Shown here: piece by piece, positions 20,300 through 30,810 of the stretch
How positions within the stretch are numbered: the stretch's first letter is position 1
Layout of the letters: every line of letters begins with the position of its first letter
NCBI GenBank assembly: GCA_964035575.1
Contig: OZ037872.1
Coordinates: 1,116,001-1,180,000 of the forward strand
Direction: 5' to 3'
Origin: Rhynchopus sp. YZ270_cl-10
Lineage: Eukaryota; Euglenozoa; Diplonemea; Diplonemida; Diplonemidae
DNA: 64,000 bases
Position numbers and translations under genes: made by a program
The notes under the pieces: model-generated
What the model saw: the letters and a program-made list of their open reading frames with translations, nothing else
The model's database searches: none
What the model was told of the DNA's origin: nothing

Positions 20300-21988
20300 A
20301 TGGTATTGCAAAAGGGCTGTCTTCTTCTTCTTCTTCTTCTACTGCATACTCCTTCCGTCTACTGTAACTCTGAGATTGTTTTTAGTACCAACGCTGATCC
20401 ATATCGTACTGTTGGTGAGCTTTACTTGAATTATTCGCAGCTAGGCTATGTTACAGAAGTCAATGAGATTGTCTTCTCAACCGTTATACCTGATGGAGAT
20501 ATGCGCGTTGCCACAAATGGTTTAATTGGAGAAAACGTCGAAACCATCTCCACCCATCTTACCACCTTGGTAGCAGCCTCGAGAATCCATTTAAAATTCT
20601 TCAGCTCCACCCCCGGGGTAAAGCCCTTTAGGGTTATAGTATATGAAGATCGGTCCAGCAGAGAATATACTGTTTCTGTGAATTGGCAGTACAAATCCCC
20701 AGAGGTGTTATCACAACGCGAACGCTCTGTGGTAATAGAGGTCGGGGGGGCCCTGAGGATTCCGGCTGCAGAGTGGTTTGCGAATCCGTATCCAGATGAG
20801 CTGCTCTATGAAGTGAAAACGGAGAAAGGGGTAGTACCATGGATGGCGTTGCAAAGGGAATCTATAGAAACCCCGGTGGAGGTGGGTTTGCTTGCAATAG
20901 AAGGGGTGAAGAAGGGTGTGCAGGTGAGTGGAAATATGATGCTTATTATTTTTGAGGATAAGGTGGTCGTATATGATGCAAGCGATCCGTCAGCGATGTT
21001 CGTTGTAGAAGTGTTTGCGTTGCAGAATGTAAACATAATACATGGGGCAGCACTGACCCCCAATCATTTATACATTGCAGTGGGGGAGACTCTGTATGCC
21101 TATGAATACGACCTTCAAGGAGACCCCTATTTACGTGATATGAATCAATCGTATGCGATATCCGCGCTTCACGTGTCACCTACCAAATCAGAAGTGGTGG
21201 TTCTCACTGCAGAAGGTTTTGTCTTTGTTTCGCCTGAGTATATATCAGAGGTTATCCCAATTCCGTACAGAATAATAGCTTCTGCAGTGGATGCTGATAG
21301 GTTGCATCTCTGTGTGTTAACAGAATCTCCGGCGCAACGGCTCATTGGGTATGACATTAGGCGATCCTCCTCCTCCCCAAAAACACCGTTATTTTCGTAT
21401 GCTCTGGAAAAGGAATATTCGCATCTCGCAGTGTCTAATCACCTTGCCGTGTTGGTATTGAACAGTACCCTTCAACTGTTTAATGTCACCTCCGGACGGC
21501 TGTTGGGAAGGTATATAGGGAAGGACCGTTTTGTTGCGGTGACTATCGTTGCTGGTCTTGTATATGCAGTGTCCTCTGCAGGCGTTGTGGTGGTTTCTGT
21601 GAAGGATACGGTGGTGTTGGGAGGTGTGGTTCCGGAGGGTGTGGAGGAGGTGGTGATCGAGGCGAGAACGAAGTTCAATACTACTGCGACGCTGCGAATG
21701 GAGGTGCTGCGGGGTCCATCCCAAGCGAGGACAGAAGGACCTATCCCGGAGACATCTGGCGGGGTTGATATGATTGTGATGTTGAGCATCGCAGTGAACT
21801 CTGTGCTCTGCATAGTGGGGGTCGTGATGTTCCTCTATTGGCAGAAGGGACGTTCCGCAGAGGAGCGAGTTGACCACATCCTCAGCACTCAAACCACCGA
21901 AAGGGAAGCTACCTGTGACCATGCTGCCAACTCCCTTCTCGATGTGGAGCTCGACGAAACGATCGCCCTAGATACCCTCCCAGCCTAA
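20300..21988 (+). CDS. type I membrane protein with propeller-like lumenal domain, unknown family
   Basis: 562 aa. Signal peptide at residues 1-23 (a poly-Leu core encoded by CTT repeats). A large ectodomain follows; residues about 210-440 show short regular beta-strand-like repeats (KVVVYDASD, LYAYEYDL, GFVFVSPEY, LQLFNVTSG) suggesting a beta-propeller. One transmembrane helix lies near residues 497-516 (MIVMLSIAVNSVLCIVGVVM), then a basic stop-transfer KGR and a 45-residue acidic tail. This is the layout of ER or cell-surface receptor-like proteins, but I cannot name the family. ATG is the first in frame, after an A-run. No intron seen. Confidence 0.75.
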   Translation: MVLQKGCLLLLLLLLHTPSVYCNSEIVFSTNADPYRTVGELYLNYSQLGYVTEVNEIVFSTVIPDGDMRVATNGLIGENVETISTHLTTLVAASRIHLKFFSSTPGVKPFRVIVYEDRSSREYTVSVNWQYKSPEVLSQRERSVVIEVGGALRIPAAEWFANPYPDELLYEVKTEKGVVPWMALQRESIETPVEVGLLAIEGVKKGVQVSGNMMLIIFEDKVVVYDASDPSAMFVVEVFALQNVNIIHGAALTPNHLYIAVGETLYAYEYDLQGDPYLRDMNQSYAISALHVSPTKSEVVVLTAEGFVFVSPEYISEVIPIPYRIIASAVDADRLHLCVLTESPAQRLIGYDIRRSSSSPKTPLFSYALEKEYSHLAVSNHLAVLVLNSTLQLFNVTSGRLLGRYIGKDRFVAVTIVAGLVYAVSSAGVVVVSVKDTVVLGGVVPEGVEEVVIEARTKFNTTATLRMEVLRGPSQARTEGPIPETSGGVDMIVMLSIAVNSVLCIVGVVMFLYWQKGRSAEERVDHILSTQTTEREATCDHAANSLLDVELDETIALDTLPA

Positions 21989-22029
21989 ATTGGTGAAAAT
22001 CTGGGATATTGGAGGGTTGAGGGTGGGAG

Positions 22030-22302
22030 CACGACGGTGATGTACAGTACATTACAAGTGAAGTTACTTGTAACGTTACAAGTGAAAAACCGTTACACGT
22101 GAGTTACAAGTGAGTTACAAGTGAGTTACAAGTGAGTTACAAGTGAGTTACAAGTGAGTTACAAGTGGGATACATGAATTACAGGCAAAATCAGGTTGTA
22201 ACTGGTGGGTTACAAGTGAGTTACAAGTGAGTTACATGTAACAAAAGTTACATGTAACTCACTTGTAACTCCACTTGTAACACCCGTTACATCACCGTCG
22301 TG
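22030..22302. repeat. inverted-repeat element with GTTACAAGTGA minisatellite
   Basis: CACGACGGTGATGTA (22030-22044) is the exact reverse complement of 22288-22302. The interior holds about ten copies of GAGTTACAAGT and inverted CACTTGTAACTC near the right end. A G-run of about 18 follows. Confidence 0.85.
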
Positions 22303-23100
22303 AGGGGGGGGGGGGGGGGGGTAAGGGGGGGGAAGGGGTTTTTGTATTTGAAGTTAGTTAGTTACCCTGCATTTAGAAGGTAGCAGTTAAATGCTATCGT
22401 TTCAGATGTATGCCAAAGCGGCTGGTGGGTGTGGACTAATGATCGTCAATCATTTTTGTGTGGGGATTTAAGGGGGTTGTGGAGGTTAGGAATTTTCTTG
22501 GATCATATTGTAGACAGATTTGAAAAGGGACAGAGATAAAAAAAGCGTAGGTTTTTTTATTAGGCGTTTTTGCTACCATTCGTTTTTATCTGTTTTAAAG
22601 TGTGTGTAATGCGTACAACTTCAGCATATATTTTTAAGGTGTTTGCTTCCTGAGGCGCATTTCACTATTTTCGAAGAAAAAAAAAATTGTGCTGGAGTTT
22701 GCAACCCGCTTGTCCTCTTGTAAAAATGCAATGCAATGCAATGTGTGTTGCAACGAGCCACACATCTGCCAGTTTTTGAGTCTGTTTTGAATCTCGACCT
22801 ACGCACCTCCATCCTTACGCGGAGACACTTTTGTGCAACCCAACCGCAGCAATCTTGCTCTCCACAATCAACTTTTGTGTGGCGGTGTGAGCATAATACG
22901 AGGCATTGCCTTTTTTTTTTTTTTGCCATTTACATTGCACACACACAGTATCCCCACGCCATTCTCGAGCAAATACTGTTGGTGAAAGCACGCCCATCCT
23001 GCCCCCCTCCCTCCTCCTCCTCCCCTTCCCCTTCCCCTTCCCCGCAGAGCATCTACTAGTATCCGGTGAGATATCTGCAGTCTTAGCAGCAGTAGTTTTA

Positions 23101-23140
23101 AGTGGCCAAGCAGAGGCTTAGGATCATCTTACAAAAAATA
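23101..23140 (+). repeat. family A hairpin
   Basis: GTGGCCAAGCAGAGGCTTAG then GATCATCTTAC; truncated stem. Confidence 0.65.
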
Positions 23141-23177
23141 CCTTTGTTTTCTTTTTCTTTTTTTTTCTGTTCACGCA

Positions 23178-23220
23178 AGGATACAATGTCATGTGAGGGC
23201 TTTGTATTTCAACTTTTCGG
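23178..23220 (+). repeat. family B element, copy 2
   Basis: GGATACAATGTCATGTGAGG then GCTTTGTATTTCAACTTTTC. Confidence 0.65.
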
Positions 23221-23294
23221 TTTATTTATTTTTTGAAAACGCAGAGATTGAGGTCATTTTTTACCAACTTTCCCTTTTTTTCTTTCTCGCGTCT

Positions 23295-23340
23295 CACCCA
23301 TGGTTATGAGCTCGACTGAGATGCGCTTTTATTTTTGTTT
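23295..23340 (+). repeat. family C element, copy 3
   Basis: ATGGTTATGAGCTCGACTGA then GATGCGCTTTTATTTTTG; the TCAAC part is lost. Confidence 0.55.
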
Positions 23341-23903
23341 TTTTATTTTTGTGTATTCCCTGACCAAAAAACTGAAGTAGAAGGTACCAAATGTTCACAC
23401 GAACAGGTTTCACGACATTCACCCACCATATAAAGGGAAATCACTGAAGATGTCCACCCTTTTGAATACTACTGTATGATTCTTAGGACTGAAACAGGGT
23501 TACTGTTAGAAACCAATCTACTGAAGTTTCAATTTGTGCATGAATGGTGTGGCCCGAAACCCGGTTTTTGGGGTACATTAGAAGTACATTTTTTTGACTT
23601 TATTTTAGGCGTGATTAAGGGAAAAAACTTTTTTTTTATAGGTGACTTTTTTTGGGGGGTCCGGGGGGGCGAAAAAAATTTTCGGCCAATTTTTGCCACA
23701 AAAAATCGAAAAAAAAAAAATTTTCTTTCCCGATTCTCCGGAGTCTGTGCGTGTTGTGGTGGGGTCATTTTGCGCTGAGAAATGAGTATTTTGTACCTAA
23801 AATGCATGTATCAGTATTACAGGCTATTTTCAGGTTTGGTGCGGAGCCCCACCCCTCACCTTACCCCCCACAGAACTCTATTTTCAGATGACAATTTTCT
23901 TTT

Positions 23904-24174
23904 ACCGACCCTCCCCCGTGAAATTGTCCCCCCCCCAAAAACCGGTATTTCGCCCCGACGGACAATTTCAAGGCAGGGGGGGACAATTTCAAGGGAGTCG
24001 CGGGGACAACCTTTGCTCTCCCTTCTTCACACCAAAACGGCCACCCCCCTGCAGTACGAGAAATTGTCCCCCCTTTTTGCCGTACGTGATATTGTCCCCC
24101 CCTCACTTTTTCCCCCAGGGGGGACAATTTCAAGGGGGTCGGAGGGGGGGACAATTTCACGGGGGAGGGTCGGT
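23904..24174. repeat. inverted-repeat element with GGGGACAATTTCA units
   Basis: A 31 bp perfect inverted repeat: 23904-23934 (ACCGACCCTCCCCCGTGAAA...) against 24144-24174. The interior carries several GGGGACAATTTCA units in both orientations. The repeat may extend outward past a 5 bp indel. Confidence 0.85.
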
Positions 24175-24218
24175 ACTGTAAAAGGAAGCATGCGGCATGG
24201 CGAAAGAAGAAAAGTAGC

Positions 24219-24250
24219 GTACCGTGCGCCTGCGGCGCAAGCTTGCACTC
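24219..24250 (+). repeat. family I palindromic element
   Basis: GCGTACCGTGCGCCTGCGGC then GCAAGCTTGCA. Confidence 0.6.
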
Positions 24251-24419
24251 TTCCCATGTCGTAGTTTGGCTGTCAAATGTTCAATTGTATGCGCATTTTT
24301 TTTTTGAAATGTTGCGTACCGTGGCTTCGCCAGAAGCTTTCGTTTTTAGCGAAATACGTAAGTAAAATTTACGGAAAGTGACGTTAATTACGAACGACAG
24401 CGCCATTTTATGGCAACAT

Positions 24420-24510
24420 TTTTCAGAAATGTTGCGTACCGTGGCTTCGCCTGGAACCTTTGGATGCCATGACCGCCTCTTCTTATCTAGATGCACTGAG
24501 GTTACTGATA
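24420..24510 (+). repeat. repeat also found at 11455-11540
   Basis: AAATGTTGCGTACCGTGGCT, GCCATGACCGCC and ACTGAGGTTACTGATAA match 11455-11540 with substitutions; a short extra copy of the first part is at 24303-24330. Confidence 0.65.
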
Positions 24511-25035
24511 AGAAGGTTGACACCCACTACGGCTTGTGGTTCACCGTCCCCACCCGCCTTTCACGATTTTGTGCATCAGAGGTGAGAAAGAGCCTCACCT
24601 TCTTGCACTAGCAGGGAGTCGCGTGCGCGAAGCGCGCGCAGCGACCGCTTTTTGCGGGGGGAAAGCTCGGGACCCTTTTATTATGCACGCTGACTATGTC
24701 AGTATGGGTGGGAAAATTTTTTTTACCCCCCTTTTTTTACCATACATTAGAAGTACATTAGAAGTACATTTTTTTGACTTTATTTTGGGGCGGGCCACAC
24801 CAATGAAGCATACATTTTTCTTTTTCTACGTTTTGCAAAACATTCCAAAAAAGCAAGGGTACATTTGTCGCACCCTCTTTGCTTTCTTTTCATTTCGGTT
24901 AAGAAAAGAAAGTATATGAAATAATGTTTTTTATTTTTGTTTCTTTCAGCTTGCAACCTTCCTCTCTTCTTCGTCATCCAACTAACCTTACTCCGCTCGT
25001 AGGGGTGCGCTTTGTGTTGTGTGCTTTCATCTGCG

Positions 25036-25085
25036 TGACTCATGGATGTGAGTCAGTCGGGGGTGCCTGCATCAACACCTTCTAT
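25036..25085 (+). repeat. family E element, copy 3
   Basis: GACTCATGGATGTGAGTCAG is itself palindromic (GACTCATG...GTGAGTC), then TCGGGGGTGCCTGCATCAAC. Confidence 0.6.
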
Positions 25086-25665
25086 TGTGGTATCTGCTCG
25101 GTTTTATAACACAAATGGAAGTGCTCTTAATACCCCTTTCATCCATTTTTTTTTCAAATCCTTGAATATGCTTCAGCATTCAAACAATAAAATCCATTGA
25201 TTTTGCATTTTTTTTTCTTTGCAAAAAAAGACATGACTCGCCTGCTTTCGTAAAAATTCTTCAAAAAAAGGTTAAAGAAGGTGTCAAGATAACACATTTT
25301 CTTTTTCTTTTTGTTGAAATAGAAAGCACTATGGCACCCCCAATCAATCAACCCTTGTCTTCGACACCCAGCATCCCCAGCCCCTTTTATCGTCAATTCT
25401 TTATCAAAAGATCTGGCATATTTTAAAATGCATTCTTGAAAACAAAGTCGTGCCACCAGCGCCACCTTTGGCTCAATTTTTATTTTTCCACACTATCCCT
25501 CACATCCCCACAAAGGGGGGTGCAATGTTCAACACAGTACCCCACAACTGACTTCAAAACACACCTTACTTTCAGTAACTTCACGCAGCCTCTCCCTTTA
25601 ACAAATTCCTTTCCCTTTTTCCCTCATACTATCTTATCTCCCTTCAGACCAAACAAAACAAAAAG

Positions 25666-26328
25666 ATGGGCAACTGTGGGTCGTCCGAGGCGGCACCTGC
25701 TAAGAAACGTACGCAGCCCATTGGCGCGACGGGGACACACGTTGATGGGTTTTACAGTGCTGTCGCACGCGATGATGTTGCTGTCGTGAGCGCCTCTCTT
25801 ACAAAGACACCGCAGCTCGGAAAGTCGCGCCATGGCGATAAGAAGGAAACCGCCGCGCACGTTGCTGTGGTGTCTGCAGGGCTTGATATGCTGAAGGCCC
25901 TACACAAGGCAGGGGCGCTCATGGACGCATTCGACAATTCACACAACACACCTCTGCTTCTTGCGGCAGACCTTGGCAAAACCGATATGGTGAACTATCT
26001 TGTATCAGACTGCAAAGCCGACGTCCTCGCGAGAGGTGCCAAGAACAACACAGCACTCCACCTAGCCACTGCCGCAGGGCACAGAGACACTGTAAAGGCC
26101 CTCCTCTCGCTTGGCGCTCCAGTGAATTCAGTGAATGAGGCCAAGGAGACTGCACTGCACAACGCAGCGGGGAGAGGTCTCTCCGAGATCGCTCTTCTGC
26201 TTGCAGACGGCGGGACTGACGTCGAGCTGCGTGATAAACAGGGCATCACCGCAATCGATCTTGCATATGCAAATGACGAAGAAGCCACCTCCAACGTTCT
26301 TAGACCATTCTATGGGGAAGGTGCGTAG
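25666..26328 (+). CDS. ankyrin-repeat protein with N-myristoylation-like start
   Basis: 220 aa. Starts MGNCGSSEAAPAKK: Gly2 plus Cys4 fits N-myristoylation and palmitoylation, so membrane attachment is inferred. From about residue 30 there are four to five ankyrin repeats (KKETAAHVAVVSAGLDML, NTPLLLAADLGKTDMV, NTALHLATAAGHRDTV, ETALHNAAGRGLSEI, ITAIDLA). Ankyrin repeats mediate protein binding; no catalytic domain is present. ATG lies 19 nt after an AG at 25646-25647 preceded by a 60 nt pyrimidine-rich tract, a textbook splice acceptor. Confidence 0.85.
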   Translation: MGNCGSSEAAPAKKRTQPIGATGTHVDGFYSAVARDDVAVVSASLTKTPQLGKSRHGDKKETAAHVAVVSAGLDMLKALHKAGALMDAFDNSHNTPLLLAADLGKTDMVNYLVSDCKADVLARGAKNNTALHLATAAGHRDTVKALLSLGAPVNSVNEAKETALHNAAGRGLSEIALLLADGGTDVELRDKQGITAIDLAYANDEEATSNVLRPFYGEGA

Positions 26329-26689
26329 GGTGTATCGCTCAATGGGGTTAGGGGGGAACGGGGGGGCGAGGGGAGGGGGTGTGAAGAACGTATAGTATTT
26401 CAACGAATTGTTTTTAGTTTAAAAAGGGTCGTTAACGTTGTCCTTTTAAAATGTAGGGTGTATTTTTGTTCTCTTGGAGTATTCTTTAAGGGAAGTGAAG
26501 GATGCAAAGTGCGAACTTTTGTTTCAAGCTTGTCTACAATCTGTTTTTTCATACTAAGGGAACAGATGTAGATGACAAAAAAAGAACAAAACAGCAACAC
26601 AACGCAGGACTTCTTAGTCGTCATCATTTCTGAAGGGGCCAAAAACCATCAAAATTCCCCAAAATAAAAAGAAACTTTTTGGACAGTGG

Positions 26690-26752
26690 AGATTTGCACA
26701 AACTGTGGCAACACAACCCGAGGCAACTACACTACTCCAACAATTTATCAAC
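26690..26752 (-). repeat. family G element, copy 2
   Basis: Nearly the same as 302-370 (GTGGCAACACAACCCGAGGC, CTACTCCAACAATTTATCA). Confidence 0.8.
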
Positions 26753-26792
26753 GGAATAAAAAAAAAATTTACCCCCCTCTCCCCGACATTCC

Positions 26793-26870
26793 AAGGTTGA
26801 TCCACCGGAGAAGCTGTGCCCGTCTACAGAGGCATTTTGCACCATATCAACTGCACTTTTGGTGGTTAAG
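26793..26870 (+). repeat. family D element, copy 3
   Basis: GGTTGATCCACCGGAGAAGC, CCCGTCTACAGAGGCATTTT, GCACCATATCAACTGCACTT. Divergent but co-linear with 58019-58096. Confidence 0.55.
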
Positions 26871-27009
26871 TTAGCTAGAAAGCGACGATTCATCTCTAAC
26901 AACTAAAATCAATTCTTTCTGCAAGATTTGATAAATCGTCGGTGTTCGATAGGTTTGCACTTTTTAAAGCTCTCCCTTTCTGATGATGCACGACACATTC
27001 ATTTTTTTT

Positions 27010-27090
27010 TCTTATACCTACAAGCGTAGCTTAAAGGAGAAATAGTTCCTCAGATACGGTCGCCAATCACCCCTCCAACAGGGTAATTGT
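27010..27090 (+). repeat. 81 bp direct repeat, copy 1
   Basis: CTTATACCTACAAGCGTAGC through CAACAGGGTAATTG is repeated at 27424-27505 almost without change, 414 bp downstream. Confidence 0.85.
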
Positions 27091-27170
27091 GCAATCAACG
27101 AAAAAACCTTTTTTCCTTTTACGTACCTATCAGAGTTACTATTTCTTTCTCTTATGGTACAGAGCACTCA

Positions 27171-27235
27171 CGGCCCCACCCTTTGCATGAGCTTGACCGA
27201 GATGCGTTTTAGCACGTTTCAACGATTTTTTTTTC
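27171..27235 (+). repeat. family C element, copy 4
   Basis: CCCTTTGCATGAGCTTGACC, GAGATGCGTTTTAGCACGTT, TCAACG then a T tract: the fullest copy. Confidence 0.7.
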
Positions 27236-27423
27236 TTCCCCTTTTTAGTAGAAGTTGCGCATTGAGTTGTCAACTTCACTCCACACGTGGTGTGCACAGA
27301 TGCTGTGTCTATTGACATCAGTTCTGTCTCGCACAATGTAACAGAAATCCCTACCCCCAGAACGTCTGACAGAGGCGTTCAGTTTTTAACCGTTTTCCCA
27401 GACAATAACCCAGACCATTTTTT

Positions 27424-27505
27424 TTCTTATACCTACAAGCGTAGCTTAAAGGAGAAATAGTTCCTCAGATACGGTCGCCAATCACCCCCTCCAACAGGGT
27501 AATTG
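27424..27505 (+). repeat. 81 bp direct repeat, copy 2
   Basis: Second copy of 27010-27090, with one extra C in the CCCC run. Confidence 0.85.
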
Positions 27506-27560
27506 AGCAATCAGAGTTACTATTTATTTTTCTTTTTTATTGCCCCCAACTCTCATCTGT

Positions 27561-27600
27561 GGCTAGCATCGTGAGTTGGGAGGTGCCTGTAGCAAGACAG
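27561..27600 (+). repeat. family E element, copy 4
   Basis: GGCTAGCATCGTGAGTTGGG then AGGTGCCTGTAGCAAG. Confidence 0.5.
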
Positions 27601-27961
27601 AGGTGTTATGGGTATGCAGCCACACAATGTTTTTTTTGAAGGCATATTGCGCAATACACAAAAAACAAAAACAAAAAAATGCCTTTTGCTGATATCCAAT
27701 GAATGCCTCCCCACTCCTAACACGGGACTTTCTTAAAAAAAATGCATTATTTCTCCCCTCCTTTTTTTTGTAATTATTTTAGCAACTTTACGCTCGATTT
27801 TAGTGCAACGAAAAAAAAGGCATTAAAAACCCCACACAAAACGAAGTTTTCAAAAAAAAATAGACACACTTTTCATCCCCCTTCTTTTCACTCTTCTATC
27901 ACCTTGAACCCCTCACCCCATCACACCCACCTCAGATTTTACACACAACACAACATATACC

Positions 27962-29077
27962 ATGACCAACGCACGCCAGCTGTCTCTGCTCACCCTTCTC
28001 CTCATCCTCTCCGTCTCACATAATAGCTCTGCTTCGCAATGCGACGACCTCTGGGCACGCAACCTTGAGTTCTTAGACCGTCATGTTGTGGAGGCGGTGG
28101 GAGGACAACACGCACTGAGTGGCTTTCACATGGCCCGCCACGACTGTCCAGTGTACACCGACCATATGCGGTTTGCCGTTGAAGAACAGTATGTGCAGGG
28201 GGGGAACCTGGACTGCCACTCGCAGACGACACCTTGCAAGGAGCTGAGGGAGAAGCCTGTGGATGCTATGGCGGGGATGGACCTGAGATGCGGTGCGGGG
28301 TGGTATATGTCGTCCTGGACGCTGCTTGCGTGCGCTGGGGGGAACGGAAAGGAGATGAAGTTCCGCTACACCTGCTGCCGCAGCGACAAATACACCGAGC
28401 CCGCCACCCAGCACCACACCCAATGCGACCAAATGGTCGGCGAACACCTGCAGTTCCTCGACCGCCACCACGTCTCCTGCGGGAACAACGCTGTACTCTC
28501 ACAGTTCTCCCTCGAGGCAGGTCCCTGCACCGGAGCCGATATGCGCATTGCATACGAATGCATGCCTCCCAACCAAGGGTGCGCAGTCTTCCATGGTTCG
28601 GTGATGGCGCTGGAGGGGCAAGGAGTGGAGTTGACCACAAACCAAGGGGTGCGTGGATGGCACTACAACGACGCCCGCTGCCTCGTTGGGGAAAGAGATT
28701 TTGCGGTGCAAACTGTGTCAAATGTTGTAACATCGTGCCACGAAGAGACAACTTCCTGTGTCCTGGATGGGTCAGGTTTTGTTGCATTGGATCAAGCAGA
28801 CTTTGACTGTGGTAGTGACGCAATCCACTCCTTTGTGTTTGAGAGCTGTGCATCAGGGACAGGGCAGCGTGGTCGCTACGCATGCTGTGCACAGCAGCAG
28901 GCGCAGACCGCCTTCCGTTTCACGACAGCATGCGTCACGATGGGTCCCCTCAGCGACCTCATGGCGCACGAAGAAATTCTCTGCCCAGTAAACACGGTGC
29001 TCACCCGGTTCAAACTCGACCAAGACACCTGCGCATCCACGGAGAGGCGTTTCGTGTACTACTGCAAGGCTGTGTAA
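27962..29077 (+). CDS. secreted protein with about six degenerate Cys repeats
   Basis: 371 aa. Signal peptide to about residue 24 (ends SSAS, then QCDDLW). The mature part is built from roughly 60-residue units, each about: Cys, then a hydrophobic segment with LDRH or similar, a second Cys-Gly, L/S-x-F-x-L, a third Cys, then R-x-x-Y-x-C(C). Units start near residues 26, 90, 150, 206, 262 and 324; examples are EFLDRHVV, QFLDRHHVSCG, FDCGSDAIHSF and ILCPVNTVLTRF. Unit-ending motifs are RYTCC, IAYECM, RYACC and VYYC. I do not recognise the family; an extracellular, disulfide-bonded role is inferred. AG at 27934-27935 after a long C/T tract precedes ATG 27962 by 26 nt. Confidence 0.8.
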   Translation: MTNARQLSLLTLLLILSVSHNSSASQCDDLWARNLEFLDRHVVEAVGGQHALSGFHMARHDCPVYTDHMRFAVEEQYVQGGNLDCHSQTTPCKELREKPVDAMAGMDLRCGAGWYMSSWTLLACAGGNGKEMKFRYTCCRSDKYTEPATQHHTQCDQMVGEHLQFLDRHHVSCGNNAVLSQFSLEAGPCTGADMRIAYECMPPNQGCAVFHGSVMALEGQGVELTTNQGVRGWHYNDARCLVGERDFAVQTVSNVVTSCHEETTSCVLDGSGFVALDQADFDCGSDAIHSFVFESCASGTGQRGRYACCAQQQAQTAFRFTTACVTMGPLSDLMAHEEILCPVNTVLTRFKLDQDTCASTERRFVYYCKAV

Positions 29078-30084
29078 AGAGTGTGTGTTGTGTTGTGCTT
29101 TTTACTCTCATGTTTTAAGGTGAAAAAGAGCAATGCCATCATCTTCGAAACTTTTTTTTTGATTTTTTTTCTTCTTTTCCCCAAGAACATTCCGTCGATT
29201 TTATACAAAAAAAATTCACATGTCTCTGGTGAATGAAGTATCTGCGGCTTAGTTTTTCAAGGTGACTTAAATCACAGTGTAAGACTATGGCTCTTCTTAA
29301 CAAACTCGTATTGAGCTTAAGCTCCTCTCAACAAATCTCAGTCTGTGGGATATCGTTTAATTGGCCTTCCGACTGCCTCCTTCTTTTTTTGCACCTTATC
29401 CGAGCGGTGTGTTGCTGTCCTTCCTGTACGTTCTCCGTACGGGAAGGCCAATGCACCACGTTTGGGTGTGAGGCAGCATGGTTTTTTGGCTCTTGCTATC
29501 CCCAATCTTGTCCTTTTTGTAGCGTTTTTTTTTCATTTATTTTCCACTACTATTTTACTTCCCTCACCCCAGCTGCACGTTGTCTCTATTATTTCCAGTG
29601 TGCAGCTGTCTGGGTCTATTTTTCAAGCGTCCGCGAAGGCGTTTTTACTATTTTTTTTTCAAGGTGACTAAACACGAGATGTTTAGTCACCCTGCTGTTT
29701 TTTAGATTTTTCGTTTTTTTGTGTTCAAAACTCGAAAAAAATGTTGTTCAACAAAAAGGGCACAGCCAATCTTTTCAAGTTTTTAGTTTTTTACATCTCA
29801 GCTGCAGTGCATCACGAAAGTCCCACCTTAACAGAAAGGCGGCTCGGAATTGATGGAGTTTCTTTTCTTTGGCATAGCTTTTTGTTGGGGCGGGTCTTTC
29901 GTGATCTACTGCGATTTTTTTTTCTTCTTCTTTTCTTTCGGTTTTTCAATTGTTTCTATTTTTCTTTTTCTTTTTCTGTTCCTTTTTTTTTTTGCATCTT
30001 ATGTGGTTTTCCTTCACTTTCATAGTACGTTGTTCACCCGAGAAAAAATAAGTCTGCTACAGTTTGTCCACCCCCCCCCCCCCC
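29078..30084. other. T-rich spacer without a supported gene
   Basis: T-runs, a perfect family A hairpin (29663-29691), a degenerate one near 29259, and GTACGTTCTCCGTAC-type inverted bits near 29430. Hydrophobic open frames reflect T-richness. Confidence 0.6.
29663..29691 (+). repeat. family A hairpin, perfect 11 bp stem
   Basis: GGTGACTAAAC, loop ACGAGAT, GTTTAGTCACC: both arms fully complementary. Relative to the consensus CTAAGC/GCTTAG both arms changed together. Confidence 0.85.
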
Positions 30085-30261
30085 CCCCTAGGCATACATA
30101 GCGTGCGAACGGCTCATTCGCATCATTCGCATCCTGTTCGCATTGGGTATTCGCATCCTGTTCGCATTGGCCAATGCGAACAGGATGCGAATGACATGCG
30201 AATAACATTTATTATGGGGTGGCGACAGGCAAGTTCTCATTTTTTGGTCAATTTCCGCACT

Positions 30262-30406
30262 ACACAGTACACACAGTATACACAGTATACACAGTATACA
30301 CAGTATACACAGTATACACAGTATACACAGTATACACAGTATACACAGTATACACAGTATACACAGTATACACAGTATACACAGTATACACAGTATACAC
30401 AGTATA
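30262..30406 (+). repeat. (ACACAGTAT)n minisatellite
   Basis: About 16 copies of the 9 bp unit, nearly perfect. Confidence 0.95.
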
Positions 30407-30810
30407 CCATAGCTGATAAGCTAATAAAGCCTAATAGGATATTAGCCTATTTAAGCCTTATAGAATAGGCTAATAAAACTGGAATAGGCTAATATTTTAT
30501 TAGCCTATTCCAGTCCTTCCCAGCTACCACTGGTGGTACGGTGGTAGCTGGCTTAACCCGTTAAACAAATCCGAAAAATCCAAAATTTAAGGCCAACTCC
30601 GTTACAGACACAACACAACTTATTTCTCTTGTGTTTTTCACTGATGAGCGTGAGTGAGGTGTATGTTACAGCACCGACTGCAGCCTACGTCTAAGATGGC
30701 ATATAATAGGCTATTAGCCCAATATTAGCCTATTATAAGACATACTGTGGGTGTTATAACGTTATCGATAACGTTATAACAAGTGTTATTTTGGAATAAC
30801 GTTATTCAGC

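Larger units (their letters stand above)
22303..25665. other. spacer without a supported gene
   Basis: Contains the G-run, families A, B, C (23101-23340), an inverted-repeat element (23904-24174), family I elements and GTTGCGTACCGTGGCTTCGC repeats (24307, 24427), and a family E copy. Open frames are T-rich or repeat-derived. Confidence 0.6.

Noticed and set aside
23782..24264. 160-codon ORF near 23.8-24.3 kb
   Set aside because: It runs through the inverted-repeat element made of GGGGACAATTTCA units.
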